Origin: Afipia sp. P52-10
GTDB lineage: Bacteria > Pseudomonadota > Alphaproteobacteria > Rhizobiales > Xanthobacteraceae
Assembly (NCBI RefSeq): GCF_000516555.1
Contig: NZ_AZSJ01000003.1
Coordinates: 443,959 to 507,958 of the forward strand
Direction: 5' to 3'
Length of the DNA stretch: 64,000 bases
The notes below the pieces were generated by a model. It made no database searches and had not been told where the DNA came from. It saw only the letters and a list, made by a program, of their open reading frames with translations. The position numbers and the translations under genes are program-made. Shown one piece after another: positions 9,598-19,343 of this stretch. The stretch's first letter is position 1. Each line of letters starts with the position of its first letter.

Positions 9598-9836
9598 GGC
9601 AGGCCGAAATGGTGGGATCTGCTCATGGGACGAGCCCGTTGAGTCGCCCCATGATCTTATCTGTTTGCCTGAGCGCGATCCTTTCGGAAAGCCCGGTTTC
9701 CACGTCGCACCAACGCGGCCGTTCCGGTTCGATCATGCCCCATCCATGTTGTCTGTAAAGCGCAGGCGCGTCGCAGCAACAGAACAGGCCAGCGACATCC
9801 ACCGGACGACCGGCGGGCCGATACCGCACCGAACCG

Positions 9837-10616
9837 TCAAACGGAGGCGAAGTCGTCCGCGCCCTGCAGCAGCGCGGCCACCGGAGCAAATAGACGGCGG
9901 TGATGCGCGGTGGGTCCGAGGCGGCGCAACGCTTCCAGATGCGCTGGCACGCCGTAGCCCATATGGCTTTCGAAACCGTAACCCGGATGATCGACGGCGA
10001 GACGGCACATCAGCCGATCGCGGGTCACCTTGGCGACGATCGACGCAGCGGCGATCGAAGCAACGATCGCATCGCCGCCGATCACCGCCTCACACGCGCA
10101 GGCTACATCGATTGTGTCGCGGCCATCGACGAACACATGCTCCGGCTTCTCGGGCAGCGCCTGCACCGACTGCGCCAGCGCCCACAACGACGCTCGCAGA
10201 ATGTTGTCGCGTTCGATGCGAGCAACCGAAGCAACCGTCACCGAAACAGCGGCGGTGCGGCAAATCTCCTCGAACAGTTCTTCGCGGCGTTCGCGCGTCA
10301 GCTTCTTCGAATCGTCGAGGCCCTTCGGCACGCAGGCGGGATCAAGCACAACGGCAGCAGCCACCACCGGCCCCGCGAGCGGCCCGCGGCCCGCCTCATC
10401 GCAGCCGGCGACGATGCGAAGCCCCTTGGTCAGTAGCGCGCGTTCACGGCGGAAGGTCGGCGCCTGCGCCCGCTTCGCACTAGGGCCTTTCACGCCCTTG
10501 CTCTTGGCGTCGGCGCCTTCGGCGTCGGCCCTCTTGGCGGCGCGCATTCTCGCCTTGCCGGCGGGGCTCGTCGCCTCGCCTGCGTCCGCCGCCAACTTTG
10601 CTGCTGCTCGAATCAT
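9837..10616 (-). CDS. rnhB: ribonuclease HII
   Basis: A cytoplasmic endonuclease that nicks RNA in RNA-DNA hybrids and removes misincorporated ribonucleotides. The active-site start [14 protein letters not shown] is clear near residue 70, and later motifs include [11 protein letters not shown] and VFVDGRD. The protein is 259 residues against about 200 for the family. The excess is an N-terminal stretch of about 55 residues rich in Ala, Lys and Arg, which may be a real extension or an over-called start; a later start would leave the catalytic core intact. Confidence 0.95.
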   Translation of the reverse strand: MIRAAAKLAADAGEATSPAGKARMRAAKRADAEGADAKSKGVKGPSAKRAQAPTFRRERALLTKGLRIVAGCDEAGRGPLAGPVVAAAVVLDPACVPKGLDDSKKLTRERREELFEEICRTAAVSVTVASVARIERDNILRASLWALAQSVQALPEKPEHVFVDGRDTIDVACACEAVIGGDAIVASIAAASIVAKVTRDRLMCRLAVDHPGYGFESHMGYGVPAHLEALRRLGPTAHHRRLFAPVAALLQGADDFASV

Positions 10617-10745
10617 GCGGCGATGGTGGCGAGGCCTGCCGTCAATCGCAACCCGTGTCTTGGGCCGGACCTGGGGTTATCGCCGCAATTCTCGCCACCG
10701 GGGCGGCGATGCCTGTCTCTCCCGGTCCAGACAGTGCCGGGAACC

Positions 10746-11888
10746 TCAGAACAGACTGAGCTGACCGCCGCCGTTCTGCGGCCGAACGAAGTGCTCCGTC
10801 GTCAGCCGCGCCGGCTTCTTGTTCAGCCCGAGCTTGCCGCAGGCGATCTCGAAGCGGCGGCCGATCATCCAGGCCATCGGACCGGTTCCCTTCATCCGCA
10901 CGCCCCACTGCGAGTCATAGTCTTTGCCACCACGGACATCGCGGATCATCGTGAAGACGTGCCGGTATTTGTCGGGATAGTTGGCGAGCAGCCACTCGCG
11001 GAACAGGTCGCGCACCTCCAACGGCAGACGCAGCAGGATATAGCTCGCCTCCTTGACGCCGATATGCGCCGCCGAGTCGAGGATGCGTTCCATCTCCGCA
11101 TCGTTCAGCGCCGGAATGATCGGCGACACCATCACCTTCGCCGGCACGCCCGCCTCGGCCAGCCGTTTCAGCGCTTCCAGCCGCCGCGTCGGCGTCGAGG
11201 CGCGCGGCTCCATCGCCCGCGCGAGTTTGGAATCCAGCGTCGTCACCGAGAGGCCGACCTTCACCAGATTGCGCTTGGCCATCCGCTCCAGGATATCGAG
11301 GTCGCGCACCACCAGCGCCGACTTCGTGACGATGCCGACCGGATGCGATACGCGATCCAGCACCTCGAGGATGCCGCGCATGATCTTCAGGTCGCGCTCG
11401 ATCGGCTGATAGGGATCGGTGTTGGTGCCGATCGCGATCATCTTCGGCTGGTAGTCAGGATGCGCGAGCTCCTTCTCCAACAGCGCTGGTGCGTCATGTT
11501 TGGCGAACAGCTTGGATTCGAAGTCGAGCCCCGGTGACAGACCGAGATAAGCGTGGGTCGGCCGCGCGAAACAATAGACGCAGCCGTGCTCGCAACCGCG
11601 GTAGGGATTGATCGAACGATCGAAGCCAATGTCCGGCGAGTCGTTGCGGGTAATCACCTTGCGCGCGCTGTCGGCGCCGACCGTGGTCTTGAAGGGCGGC
11701 AGATCCTCGATACTCTGCCAGCCGTCGTCGAAAGCGACCCGCGCCTCCGCCTCGTAACGGCCACTCGCATTCGACTGCGCGCCCCGGCCACGCCGACGTT
11801 CGCTCTCGACTGCAGCCTCATGCTGCGGAACGACCGTTTCCGCTCCCGCCGCTTTCTTCCGCCGCAACGATGATACCGACTTGCTCAT
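10746..11888 (-). CDS. radical-SAM protein of the SplB-like / PA0069 family with C-terminal clamp motif
   Basis: A 380-residue radical S-adenosylmethionine protein of the group annotated as 'DNA repair photolyase' (SplB-like, COG1533). The 4Fe-4S motif CxxxCxxC is C99EHGC103VYC106, preceded by INPYRGC. The family's true reaction is unsettled. The last five residues are QLSLF (376-380), an exact match to the consensus motif that binds the DNA polymerase sliding clamp. A GAAC-N7-GAAC box typical of rhizobial LexA sites lies over its probable promoter. Together these point to a DNA-damage role, which is my inference. Confidence 0.9.
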   Translation of the reverse strand: MSKSVSSLRRKKAAGAETVVPQHEAAVESERRRGRGAQSNASGRYEAEARVAFDDGWQSIEDLPPFKTTVGADSARKVITRNDSPDIGFDRSINPYRGCEHGCVYCFARPTHAYLGLSPGLDFESKLFAKHDAPALLEKELAHPDYQPKMIAIGTNTDPYQPIERDLKIMRGILEVLDRVSHPVGIVTKSALVVRDLDILERMAKRNLVKVGLSVTTLDSKLARAMEPRASTPTRRLEALKRLAEAGVPAKVMVSPIIPALNDAEMERILDSAAHIGVKEASYILLRLPLEVRDLFREWLLANYPDKYRHVFTMIRDVRGGKDYDSQWGVRMKGTGPMAWMIGRRFEIACGKLGLNKKPARLTTEHFVRPQNGGGQLSLF

Positions 11889-12187
11889 GGGACCAGGACC
11901 GCGGCGCGAGCCGCGCCCCTCTCATTGATAAGGGCCAGCAGCCCTCCGAGGCGCCCTGCACCACTTTGCCGGCAGCCTCCGGGCCTGAACTCACCATATC
12001 ACAGAATGAGAACATAACAAGAACATAAGCAATTGCGCCAGAGCCCCATGCGAGGATCGATGAAATGCTCGCAGCCTTGTGATGGCGGGCGCAACCGCGA
12101 GCCTTTCGGGGGAACCGCGCAATGACCAGCTCAAGGCCGACATCCGGACGGCTTTGCGGCCTTCCGTCATTGCGAGGAGAACAAGTC
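11889..12187. other. divergent intergenic region, radical-SAM gene / DUF3551 gene
   Basis: 299 bases between divergent genes. Apart from the LexA-type box and promoter at 11993-12024 I see no ORF or structured RNA. The stretch just upstream of position 12188 contains GAGGAGAAC, a good ribosome binding site for the small secreted protein. Confidence 0.5.
11993..12024 (-). promoter_or_regulatory. LexA-type SOS box overlying a promoter
   Basis: The box GAAC-N7-GAAC occupies 12010-12024; on the minus strand it reads GTTC TTGTTAT GTTC. This spacing is the LexA operator described in rhizobia and other alphaproteobacteria. A minus-strand -35-like TTGTTA (12020-12015) sits inside the box, with TATGGT (11998-11993) 16 bases further as a -10, so LexA binding would block this promoter. 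The radical-SAM gene starts 105 bases downstream. Confidence 0.65.
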
Positions 12188-12445
12188 ATGCGTTCATTCA
12201 TACTGGCAGCAGCCCTGACAGCCGGCGCGCTTCTGGCCGGCACCCCGGCGACAGCCGAAACCGAATATCCCTATTGCACCAGCGGCGGATGGGGCACCGA
12301 CGGCAGTTGCAGCTTTGCGACGCTCCAGCAATGTCAGGCTTTCGTGCGCGGCGTCGGCGGATCCTGCGTGCTGAACCCGCGCGTCGCGCAACGTTCGAAT
12401 CCGAACAACGCGATGGCAGGCCCGCGCCGAATCAGCCGCGACTGA
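12188..12445 (+). CDS. small secreted DUF3551-type protein
   Basis: An 85-residue exported protein of unknown function. It has a signal peptide (RSFILAAALTAGALLAG, cleavage near TAETE) followed by a Cys-containing mature part with PYC, SC, QQC and SC pairs that could form two disulfides. This pattern is characteristic of the DUF3551 family, which is expanded in Bradyrhizobium and relatives. The ATG at 12188 follows a GGAGAAC ribosome binding site and starts directly with the signal peptide; a start 22 codons earlier would not. Confidence 0.75.
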   Translation: MRSFILAAALTAGALLAGTPATAETEYPYCTSGGWGTDGSCSFATLQQCQAFVRGVGGSCVLNPRVAQRSNPNNAMAGPRRISRD

Positions 12446-12553
12446 CGCGGTCCGGACGCGGCACCGCCGACTGCCTGCAATCGAGGCAGATTTCGGTTCC
12501 GACAGGTGATAACAGTGCGGTCCTTGACAGTTCCATGACGTGACGGACCGCCC

Positions 12554-13126
12554 ATGTTAAGTGTCATCGTATTGGCTGACGGCGACGAGCGCAGCGTCGT
12601 CATGACGCTTGCAGCGCTCGTGCCGGGCGCCGCAGCGGGCCTGATCCGGGACGTGCTGCTGGTCGATCGGGAATCGAGCGCCGCAATGGAGCGTGTCGCC
12701 GACGTGGCCGGCTGCCACTATCTGGTCCAGCAAGGGTCGGCAGGCGCGAGGCTCAGCAAGGGCGCCGAAACCGCCCGCTCGAACTGGCTGTTGTTTCTGC
12801 GGGCCGGCGCGATCCTCGAAGGAAACTGGATCGACGAGCTCGGCCAATTCATGGAAAACGCGAGCCTGGCGGCCAAGACCCGCGCCGCGATCTTCCGCCA
12901 CGCCCGGTCGCCCTATGCGGAAGCGCGCATGCGCGACGCGCTGAAGAGCGCCGGGCGCTGGCTGCTCGGCCCTTCGCCCGACCAGGGCCTCTTGATCGCG
13001 CGGCAGCACTATCAACACCTCGGCGGACACGACACAAGCTCCGAACGCGCCGAGAAGAAGCTGCTCGCCAAGCTCAGTCGCAAGCACCGCATCATCCTGC
13101 GCAGCCGCATCGTCGCCGGCACCTGA
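12554..13126 (+). CDS. short glycosyltransferase-2-like protein
   Basis: A 190-residue protein that looks like a reduced GT-A fold: an N-terminal LSVIVLADGDERSVVMTLAAL, a later LLVDRESSAAM, and NWLLFLRAGAILEGNWIDEL resembling the 'D-D-D' region of GT2 enzymes. The expected DxD is replaced by LRAGA, so catalytic activity is doubtful. A 7-base inverted repeat (GCGGTCC at 12517 / GGACCGC at 12545) flanks the region just before the ATG and could fold over the start. No other polysaccharide gene lies beside it. Confidence 0.6.
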   Translation: MLSVIVLADGDERSVVMTLAALVPGAAAGLIRDVLLVDRESSAAMERVADVAGCHYLVQQGSAGARLSKGAETARSNWLLFLRAGAILEGNWIDELGQFMENASLAAKTRAAIFRHARSPYAEARMRDALKSAGRWLLGPSPDQGLLIARQHYQHLGGHDTSSERAEKKLLAKLSRKHRIILRSRIVAGT

Positions 13127-13174
13127 CGGTCCATTTGTCGCGACGCCCGGCGCGGAGCCGCCGCGCCTCTATAA

Positions 13175-13208
13175 TTGACTTACTCCACAATTTTGTTGAT
13201 AAAGTCAA
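13175..13208 (+). promoter_or_regulatory. inverted repeat, candidate MarR operator
   Basis: TTGACTT at 13175-13181 and AAGTCAA at 13202-13208 form a perfect 7-base inverted repeat, extended to 9 of 11 bases outward. The left arm looks like a -35 element. It lies 19 bases upstream of a gene with a MarR domain, so autoregulation is likely though unproven. Confidence 0.5.
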
Positions 13209-13226
13209 ATAGTAGCGAGGTGCCAC

Positions 13227-14192
13227 ATGGCGAAGCAGCAAGCAACCAGGACGCGCGGCGAGCAGGATTTAGACGGACTGCAGGCCGATGTTGCCGCCGT
13301 CCGCCGTTTCAACCGCTTCTACACACGCCAGATCGGCTTGATCGAGCCGAAGCACCTGCACACCAGCGTCTCGTTGCCTGAGGCGCGCATTTTGTATGAA
13401 CTCGCGCATCGCCAGCCGCTGTCGCCAAAGACACTGGCGGACGACCTCGGGATCGATCCCGGCCAGCTTTCGCGCATGTTGCAAAGCCTGCAGCAGCGCC
13501 AGTTGCTCTCACGCAAGCCTTCCACGTTCGACCGGCGTCAGGTCGAGATCGCGCTCAGCGCGAAGGGCCGCGCAACGTTCGCTGATCTCGACAAGCGGAC
13601 ACAGGAATTCGTCACCACCTTCCTGCAAGGGCTGGCGCCGGAACGCCGAGGCCGTGTCGTCCGGGCGATGGACAACATCGAGCGCGCGCTGAAGACGAAC
13701 GAAGCGCTCAAATCTCCGATCGTGCTGCGCACCCATCGCGCCGGCGACGTCGGCTGGATCATCTCCCGGCATGGCGCGCTCTACGCGGAGGAATTCGGCT
13801 GGAGCATCGACTTCGAGGCGCTCGTCGCCGAGATCGCCGCGCAGTTCGTCAAGACCTACGATCCGGAACGGGAACGCTGCTGGATCGCCGAGATCGACGG
13901 CGAGCGCGCCGGCACGGTGACGCTGGTGAAAGGCACCAAGACCACAGCCAAGCTGCGGCTGCTGCTGGTGGAGCCGAGTGCCCGCGGCACCGGCGTCGGC
14001 AAGGCGCTGGTCGGCGAATGCCTGCGCTTCGCCAGGCAAGCAGGCTACAAGTCGGTGACGCTGTGGACCCAGAGCATCCTGATCCCCGCCCGCCGCATCT
14101 ACCAGGACGCAGGCTTCCGCCTGGTCGAGACGAAGCCGCACCATAGTTTCGGTGCCGATCTCGTCGGCGAAACCTGGACGCTCGCGCTGTGA
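13227..14192 (+). CDS. MarR-type HTH regulator fused to GNAT acetyltransferase
   Basis: A two-domain protein of 321 residues. Residues 1 to about 150 form a MarR winged helix (LPEARILYELAHR, then DPGQLSRMLQSLQQRQLL as the recognition region). Residues 160-321 form a GNAT acetyltransferase with an acetyl-CoA loop VEPSARGTGVGKALVGECL. This fusion is known in bacteria, but its substrates are mostly unknown. It carries a candidate autoregulatory operator upstream, and its stop overlaps a small GTG-started ORF. It could sense a small molecule and acetylate it, which is inference. Confidence 0.9.
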   Translation: MAKQQATRTRGEQDLDGLQADVAAVRRFNRFYTRQIGLIEPKHLHTSVSLPEARILYELAHRQPLSPKTLADDLGIDPGQLSRMLQSLQQRQLLSRKPSTFDRRQVEIALSAKGRATFADLDKRTQEFVTTFLQGLAPERRGRVVRAMDNIERALKTNEALKSPIVLRTHRAGDVGWIISRHGALYAEEFGWSIDFEALVAEIAAQFVKTYDPERERCWIAEIDGERAGTVTLVKGTKTTAKLRLLLVEPSARGTGVGKALVGECLRFARQAGYKSVTLWTQSILIPARRIYQDAGFRLVETKPHHSFGADLVGETWTLAL

Positions 14193-14389
14193 GCGGCGCG
14201 GGCAGCGAGCCGCCGCGCATCAGCGCCGCGCTCCTTGCCTTCCATCGCGCCAATGCCCGCCGCCTGCGCTGCGCGGCCTATCGCGACGCATGGCAGCGGT
14301 TATGGCGGTGGATTGCCCGCGCCGCGCGCTCCTTCGGTGATCGCCAGCGCCACCGCTCCGGGACGCATCCCAGTCGGCTTCGACGCTAG
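14189..14389 (+). CDS. small basic hypothetical protein, translationally coupled
   Basis: A possible 66-residue protein whose GTG start overlaps the TGA of the MarR-GNAT gene (GTGA). It is rich in Arg, Ala and Trp (AYRDAWQRLWRWIARAAR), which suggests an amphipathic helix. I do not recognise the family. GC-rich DNA yields chance ORFs of this size, so only the coupling and the unshadowed position support it. Confidence 0.35.
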   Translation: MSGAGSEPPRISAALLAFHRANARRLRCAAYRDAWQRLWRWIARAARSFGDRQRHRSGTHPSRLRR

Positions 14390-14445
14390 TCGGCTTGCGT
14401 ATGGCGCATGCCGTGACTCGGCGGGATGCGACGATCAATCCGCCG

Positions 14446-15006
14446 TTAGAGCGTGGCACCCTTCGCCTTGTCGCGGCGCAGGTGCTCGTCCAGCCGCGGC
14501 ATGATCTCGACGAAGTTGCAGGGCCGCGTGCGGTAATCGAGTTGGGCGGCGAGAATGCCGTCCCAGCCGTCACGGCAGGCACCAGGCGAACCCGGCAGAC
14601 AGAAGATGTAGGTCGAGCCCGCGACGCCCGCGGTTGCCCGGCTCTGAATCGTCGAGGTGCCGATCTTGGCGTGGCTCAGCATGTGGAAGGCTATGGAGAA
14701 GCCGTCCATCCGCTTTTCGAACAAAGGCTCGATGGCCTCCGGCGTGACATCGCGACCGGTGAAGCCAGTGCCGCCGGTGGTAATCACCACGTCGATGTTC
14801 GGATCGGCGATCCAGATCTGGACTTGGCTGCGGATGCGTTCGACGTCGTCCGGCACGATGTTGCGGGTGGCGAGACGATGCCCCGCTGCCGTCAGCCGCT
14901 CCGCCAGCGTGCTACCCGACTTGTCATCGTCCAATGCCCGGGTGTCGGAGACGGTCAACACCGCGATGTTGAGCGGAACGAACGCACGGGCCTGATCTGC
15001 TGACAT
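14446..15006 (-). CDS. moaB: molybdenum cofactor biosynthesis protein B
   Basis: MoaB/MogA-fold protein of 186 residues that binds or adenylylates molybdopterin in Moco synthesis. The hallmark VITTGGTGFTGRDVTPEAI is present, along with LTVSDTRALDDDKSG near the N terminus and STYIFCLPGSPGACRDGW near the end. I chose the second of two adjacent ATGs (15009 and 15006) because MSADQARAFVPLNIAVLTVS matches the usual start; a start at 15048 would add 14 residues. No other Moco gene is in the window. Confidence 0.92.
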   Translation of the reverse strand: MSADQARAFVPLNIAVLTVSDTRALDDDKSGSTLAERLTAAGHRLATRNIVPDDVERIRSQVQIWIADPNIDVVITTGGTGFTGRDVTPEAIEPLFEKRMDGFSIAFHMLSHAKIGTSTIQSRATAGVAGSTYIFCLPGSPGACRDGWDGILAAQLDYRTRPCNFVEIMPRLDEHLRRDKAKGATL

Positions 15007-15113
15007 CATTTGGGCCGCCAAATAAGGACTGACGTGGTTATCGAGCATGATCTTGATCGGAACTCCGCATCCTTGCTTGGCGCCGACGCGGCCGCCCCGA
15101 TCGGGAGAACACG

Positions 15114-16058
15114 CTATAGGTTCACGCCGGGCGCGAAGGTGTTGCAGGCCTGCACCGAGCCCTGCTGATAGCCGATCATGAACCAGCGGCGGCGCTGCTC
15201 CGCCGAACCGTGAGTGAACGAGTCCGGCACCACGCGTCCTTGCGCCTTGCGCTGCAAGGTATCGTCGCCGATCGCCGACGCAGTCTGCAGCGCAGCATCG
15301 ATGTCACCTTCCTCGAGGAAGTTCGGCCGCTTCTGCTTCTCCTTGTTGACCCAGACACCGGACAGGCAATCCGCCTGCAGTTCGACACGCACCTGCAGCG
15401 CGTTCGCCTCCGCCCGGCTGCCGGCCTGCTGCTGCAGGCGCTGCACGCGCGAGAGGATGCCGAGCTTGTTCTGAACGTGGTGTCCCGCCTCATGCGCGAT
15501 GATGTAGGCGGCGGTGAACTGGCAAGCCTTGCCCGAGCAGCCGCGGAAACGCGTCTCGACCTCACGGAAGAAATTGGTGTCGAGGAATATCTGCTGATCC
15601 GGAGGACAATAGAACGGCCCCATCGCGCTCTGCGCCATGCCGCAGCGGCCACCGTTGGTCGCGTTGCGGAACAGCACGACGCGCGGGCCGGTATACTGCT
15701 GGCCGGCCGCCTGGAAGATCTCCGTCCAGCGATCATCGATTTCGCCGAGCACACCGGAGATGAAGCTGCCCATCTCGTCTTGCGGAACGCCGCGCTTGGC
15801 GCTCGTCTGCGACGGACGATCCATCTGAATGGACGGCGCGCCACCCCCACCCGACAAGATTTCGGCACCGCCTATCAGGATGCGCGGATCGATGCCGACC
15901 GCCCAGCCGATCAGGCCGAGCACCAGGATCGTGCCGATGCCGAGCCCGCCGCCACCGCCAATCGGGATACCGAAACCGCCGCCGCCACCGCCAAACCCGC
16001 CGCTGTCGTCGCGCCGGTCGTCAATGTTGTCGCTGCGACGAAAGTCATCGTAGCGCAT
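15114..16058 (-). CDS. neutral zinc metallopeptidase (YpfJ family)
   Basis: A 314-residue protein with a glycine-rich N terminus (GGFGGGGGGFGIPIGGGGGL), one transmembrane helix near residues 38-55, and an extracytoplasmic domain. The zinc motif is HEAGHHVQN near residue 190, followed by an acidic residue in the ELQADCLSG stretch. The function of this family is poorly known. It is divergent from ccrM across 229 bases. Confidence 0.9.
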   Translation of the reverse strand: MRYDDFRRSDNIDDRRDDSGGFGGGGGGFGIPIGGGGGLGIGTILVLGLIGWAVGIDPRILIGGAEILSGGGGAPSIQMDRPSQTSAKRGVPQDEMGSFISGVLGEIDDRWTEIFQAAGQQYTGPRVVLFRNATNGGRCGMAQSAMGPFYCPPDQQIFLDTNFFREVETRFRGCSGKACQFTAAYIIAHEAGHHVQNKLGILSRVQRLQQQAGSRAEANALQVRVELQADCLSGVWVNKEKQKRPNFLEEGDIDAALQTASAIGDDTLQRKAQGRVVPDSFTHGSAEQRRRWFMIGYQQGSVQACNTFAPGVNL

Positions 16059-16270
16059 GGCGGCTCTCCTTCATTTCCACGTTGCGACCCCGCTTCGGCG
16101 CCGCGCTATCACACGACGATACCAGCGAAAATTCCTCTCACCCATCCATAGCGCGCTCGGCAAAAATTGCCTAGCGCCAAACCGCTCGCAATTAAGTCGA
16201 TTTTTACCTAGCTCGGTCAGGATCACACCAGTCGGTTTTAGTTAGTCCCGCGTCGCCGGCTGCGTCGCCT

Positions 16271-17421
<1,151 letters not shown>

Positions 17422-17437
17422 CCCTATCATTCGCAAC

Positions 17438-17467
17438 CGAACGTCGGGATATCTCGCCCGGCGTTCG
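17438..17467 (+). terminator. hairpin downstream of ccrM
   Basis: CGAACGTCGGG at 17438-17448 pairs with CCCGGCGTTCG at 17457-17467 (11 base pairs, one G-U) around an 8-base loop, 16 bases after the ccrM stop. There is no T tract, so termination would be weak or Rho-assisted. Confidence 0.4.
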
Positions 17468-17570
17468 CATGCCTTCCATATGCCCACGTCAGTCGCAAGA
17501 CGGGGTTGCCGCGCCATACTCCGCCATGCCATCACCCTGGCCGAATTCACGCAAGCACCAGGGCTGACGC

Positions 17571-18839
17571 ATGACCATCCTTATCGCAGGCGGCGGAATC
17601 GGCGGTCTCGCGCTGGCACTCAGCCTGCATCAGATCGGCATGTCCTGTCGCGTGTTCGAGAGCGTGAGCGAACTGAAGCCGCTCGGCGTCGGCATCAATG
17701 TGCTACCGCATGCTGGCCGCGAACTGATCGAACTCGGCCTGCTCGACAAGCTCGACGCCGCCGGCGTTCGCACCAAGGAGCTTGCCTACTTCTCCAAGCA
17801 CGGCAAGCCGATCTGGTCAGAGCCGCGCGGGCTCGATGCCGGGTACAAATGGCCGCAATTCTCGATCCATCGCGGCACCCTGCAGCAGATCCTGCTCGAT
17901 GCCGTGCTCGAACGCATCGGCCGCGACAACGTGCTCACCAGCCATCACCTCACCGGCTGGGACGAGACCGCGGACGGCGTACGCGCCACCTTCATCGACA
18001 AGGCGACCGGCAAGCCACAGGGCAGTCGCGACGGCACGCTGCTGATCGCCGCCGACGGCATCCATTCCGCTGTGCGCGAGACGCTGTATCCGCAGGAGGG
18101 CGCTCCGATCTGGAACGGCCGCATCCTCTGGCGCGGCATCACCACCGGGGACAGCTATCTGTCCGGCCGGACCATGATCATGGCCGGGCACCAGCACGTG
18201 AAATTCGTCTGCTACCCGATCTCGCAAGAGGACTCACAAGGTCGGCAGCAGATCAACTGGATCGCCGAGCGCACGCTCGACCCGAGCTACCAATGGCGGC
18301 GCGAAGACTACAACCGCGCCGGCAGGCTCGACGAGTTCCTGCCGTGGTTCGAGGACTGGCGCTTCGGCTGGCTCGACGTGCCGACGCTGATCGAACACTG
18401 CAGCCACGTCTACGAATATCCGTTGGTCGATCGCGATCCGCTCGATCGTTGGACCTTCGGCCGCGTCACATTGATGGGCGATGCCGCGCATCCGATGTAT
18501 CCGATCGGCTCGAACGGCGCCTCGCAGGCGATCCTCGATGCACGCACGCTTGCGCGCGAGCTTCTTGCCAAGGGTCCCACGGTTGCAGCGCTTGAGGCTT
18601 ACGAGACGGAGCGGCGCCCCGCGACGGCCGAGCTCGTGCGGCTCAACCGCCGCAACGGTCCCGAGCAGGTGATGCAGCTCGTGGAAGAGCGCGCGCCGGA
18701 CGGCTTCGATGTCGTGACCGACGTGCTGTCGCAGGCCGAGCTTGAAGACATCGCCAGCACCTACAAGCGCGTGGCGGGCTTCCAGGTCGATGCACTGAAC
18801 GCCAAACCGCCGATCGTGCAGCTCGCCGCCAAAGCCTAG
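17571..18839 (+). CDS. FAD-dependent monooxygenase (aromatic hydroxylase family)
   Basis: A 422-residue class A flavoprotein monooxygenase. The N-terminal Rossmann motif is IAGGGIGGLALALSLHQIG. The second FAD motif is LMGDAAHPMYPIGSNGASQAILDA near residue 300. Such enzymes hydroxylate aromatic or heteroaromatic rings with NAD(P)H and oxygen; this one resembles the PhzS/3-hydroxybenzoate 6-hydroxylase group. Its stop shares a CTAG palindrome with the stop of the convergent thioesterase gene. The substrate is unknown. Confidence 0.9.
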   Translation: MTILIAGGGIGGLALALSLHQIGMSCRVFESVSELKPLGVGINVLPHAGRELIELGLLDKLDAAGVRTKELAYFSKHGKPIWSEPRGLDAGYKWPQFSIHRGTLQQILLDAVLERIGRDNVLTSHHLTGWDETADGVRATFIDKATGKPQGSRDGTLLIAADGIHSAVRETLYPQEGAPIWNGRILWRGITTGDSYLSGRTMIMAGHQHVKFVCYPISQEDSQGRQQINWIAERTLDPSYQWRREDYNRAGRLDEFLPWFEDWRFGWLDVPTLIEHCSHVYEYPLVDRDPLDRWTFGRVTLMGDAAHPMYPIGSNGASQAILDARTLARELLAKGPTVAALEAYETERRPATAELVRLNRRNGPEQVMQLVEERAPDGFDVVTDVLSQAELEDIASTYKRVAGFQVDALNAKPPIVQLAAKA

Positions 18840-19267
18840 CGCAGAGCCTGACGTATCGCCTTCACCGCATCGACCAGCCGCGACGTAGACGTTGCGGTTG
18901 CGAGAAGGACGCCATCGCCGTCGGTCAATTTCGCCTCGACGAACACGACCGTCTTGCCGAGTTGCACCACCTTCGCCTCGCTATAGATCGTGCCGACCTT
19001 GGCCGGGGCAAGGAAGTTCACCGTCATGGTCACGGTGGGCGTATAAAGTTTGCCGCCGGTCATGATGAACGCCGCCGGCCCCATCGTGTCGTCGAGCATC
19101 GCCGTCAGGAATCCACCCTGGATGCAGCCCGCTGGATTGCAAAACTCCGGCCGGCCCTGAAAGCTCAGGCGAATCCATCCCTCGTCCGGCTTCGCATCCA
19201 ACATCGTCCAGCCGAGAAGCTGCGAGCATGGCGGCATCTGAAAATCATCGAGCGCGGTCCGGACCAT
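18836..19267 (-). CDS. hotdog-fold thioesterase (PaaI family)
   Basis: A 143-residue cytoplasmic acyl-CoA thioesterase. The hotdog core is visible: FCNPAGCIQGGFLTAMLDDTMG, where the usual catalytic acid lies in the helix, then VTMTVNFLAPAKVGTIYSEAKVV. The ATG at 19267 follows GAGAGACGGGA; a GTG nine codons upstream is an alternative. The gene is divergent from a YafY-type regulator with a strong palindrome between them, so the regulator may control it. Confidence 0.82.
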   Translation of the reverse strand: MVRTALDDFQMPPCSQLLGWTMLDAKPDEGWIRLSFQGRPEFCNPAGCIQGGFLTAMLDDTMGPAAFIMTGGKLYTPTVTMTVNFLAPAKVGTIYSEAKVVQLGKTVVFVEAKLTDGDGVLLATATSTSRLVDAVKAIRQALR

Positions 19268-19308
19268 TCCCGTCTCTCTTAAACGTTGAAACACCTTGCA
19301 TTACCACC

Positions 19309-19338
19309 GCTCTCCTGACAGCGTGGGGTCAGGAGAGC
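19309..19338. promoter_or_regulatory. 11-base inverted repeat, probable YafY/WYL operator
   Basis: GCTCTCCTGAC at 19309-19319 and GTCAGGAGAGC at 19328-19338 are perfect inverted repeats separated by 8 bases. The right arm contains AGGAG, the apparent ribosome binding site of the regulator gene at 19344. A bound protein, or an RNA hairpin, would therefore block translation or transcription of the regulator and could act on the divergent thioesterase. Confidence 0.6.
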
Positions 19339-19343
19339 TCGCC

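Noticed and set aside
9623-9836. Minus-strand frame with a GNAT-like ALYRQHGW segment between the glycosyltransferase and rnhB genes
   Set aside because: It might be the remnant of an acetyltransferase tail, but only one short motif is present and the frame runs into rnhB; not enough to call a pseudogene.
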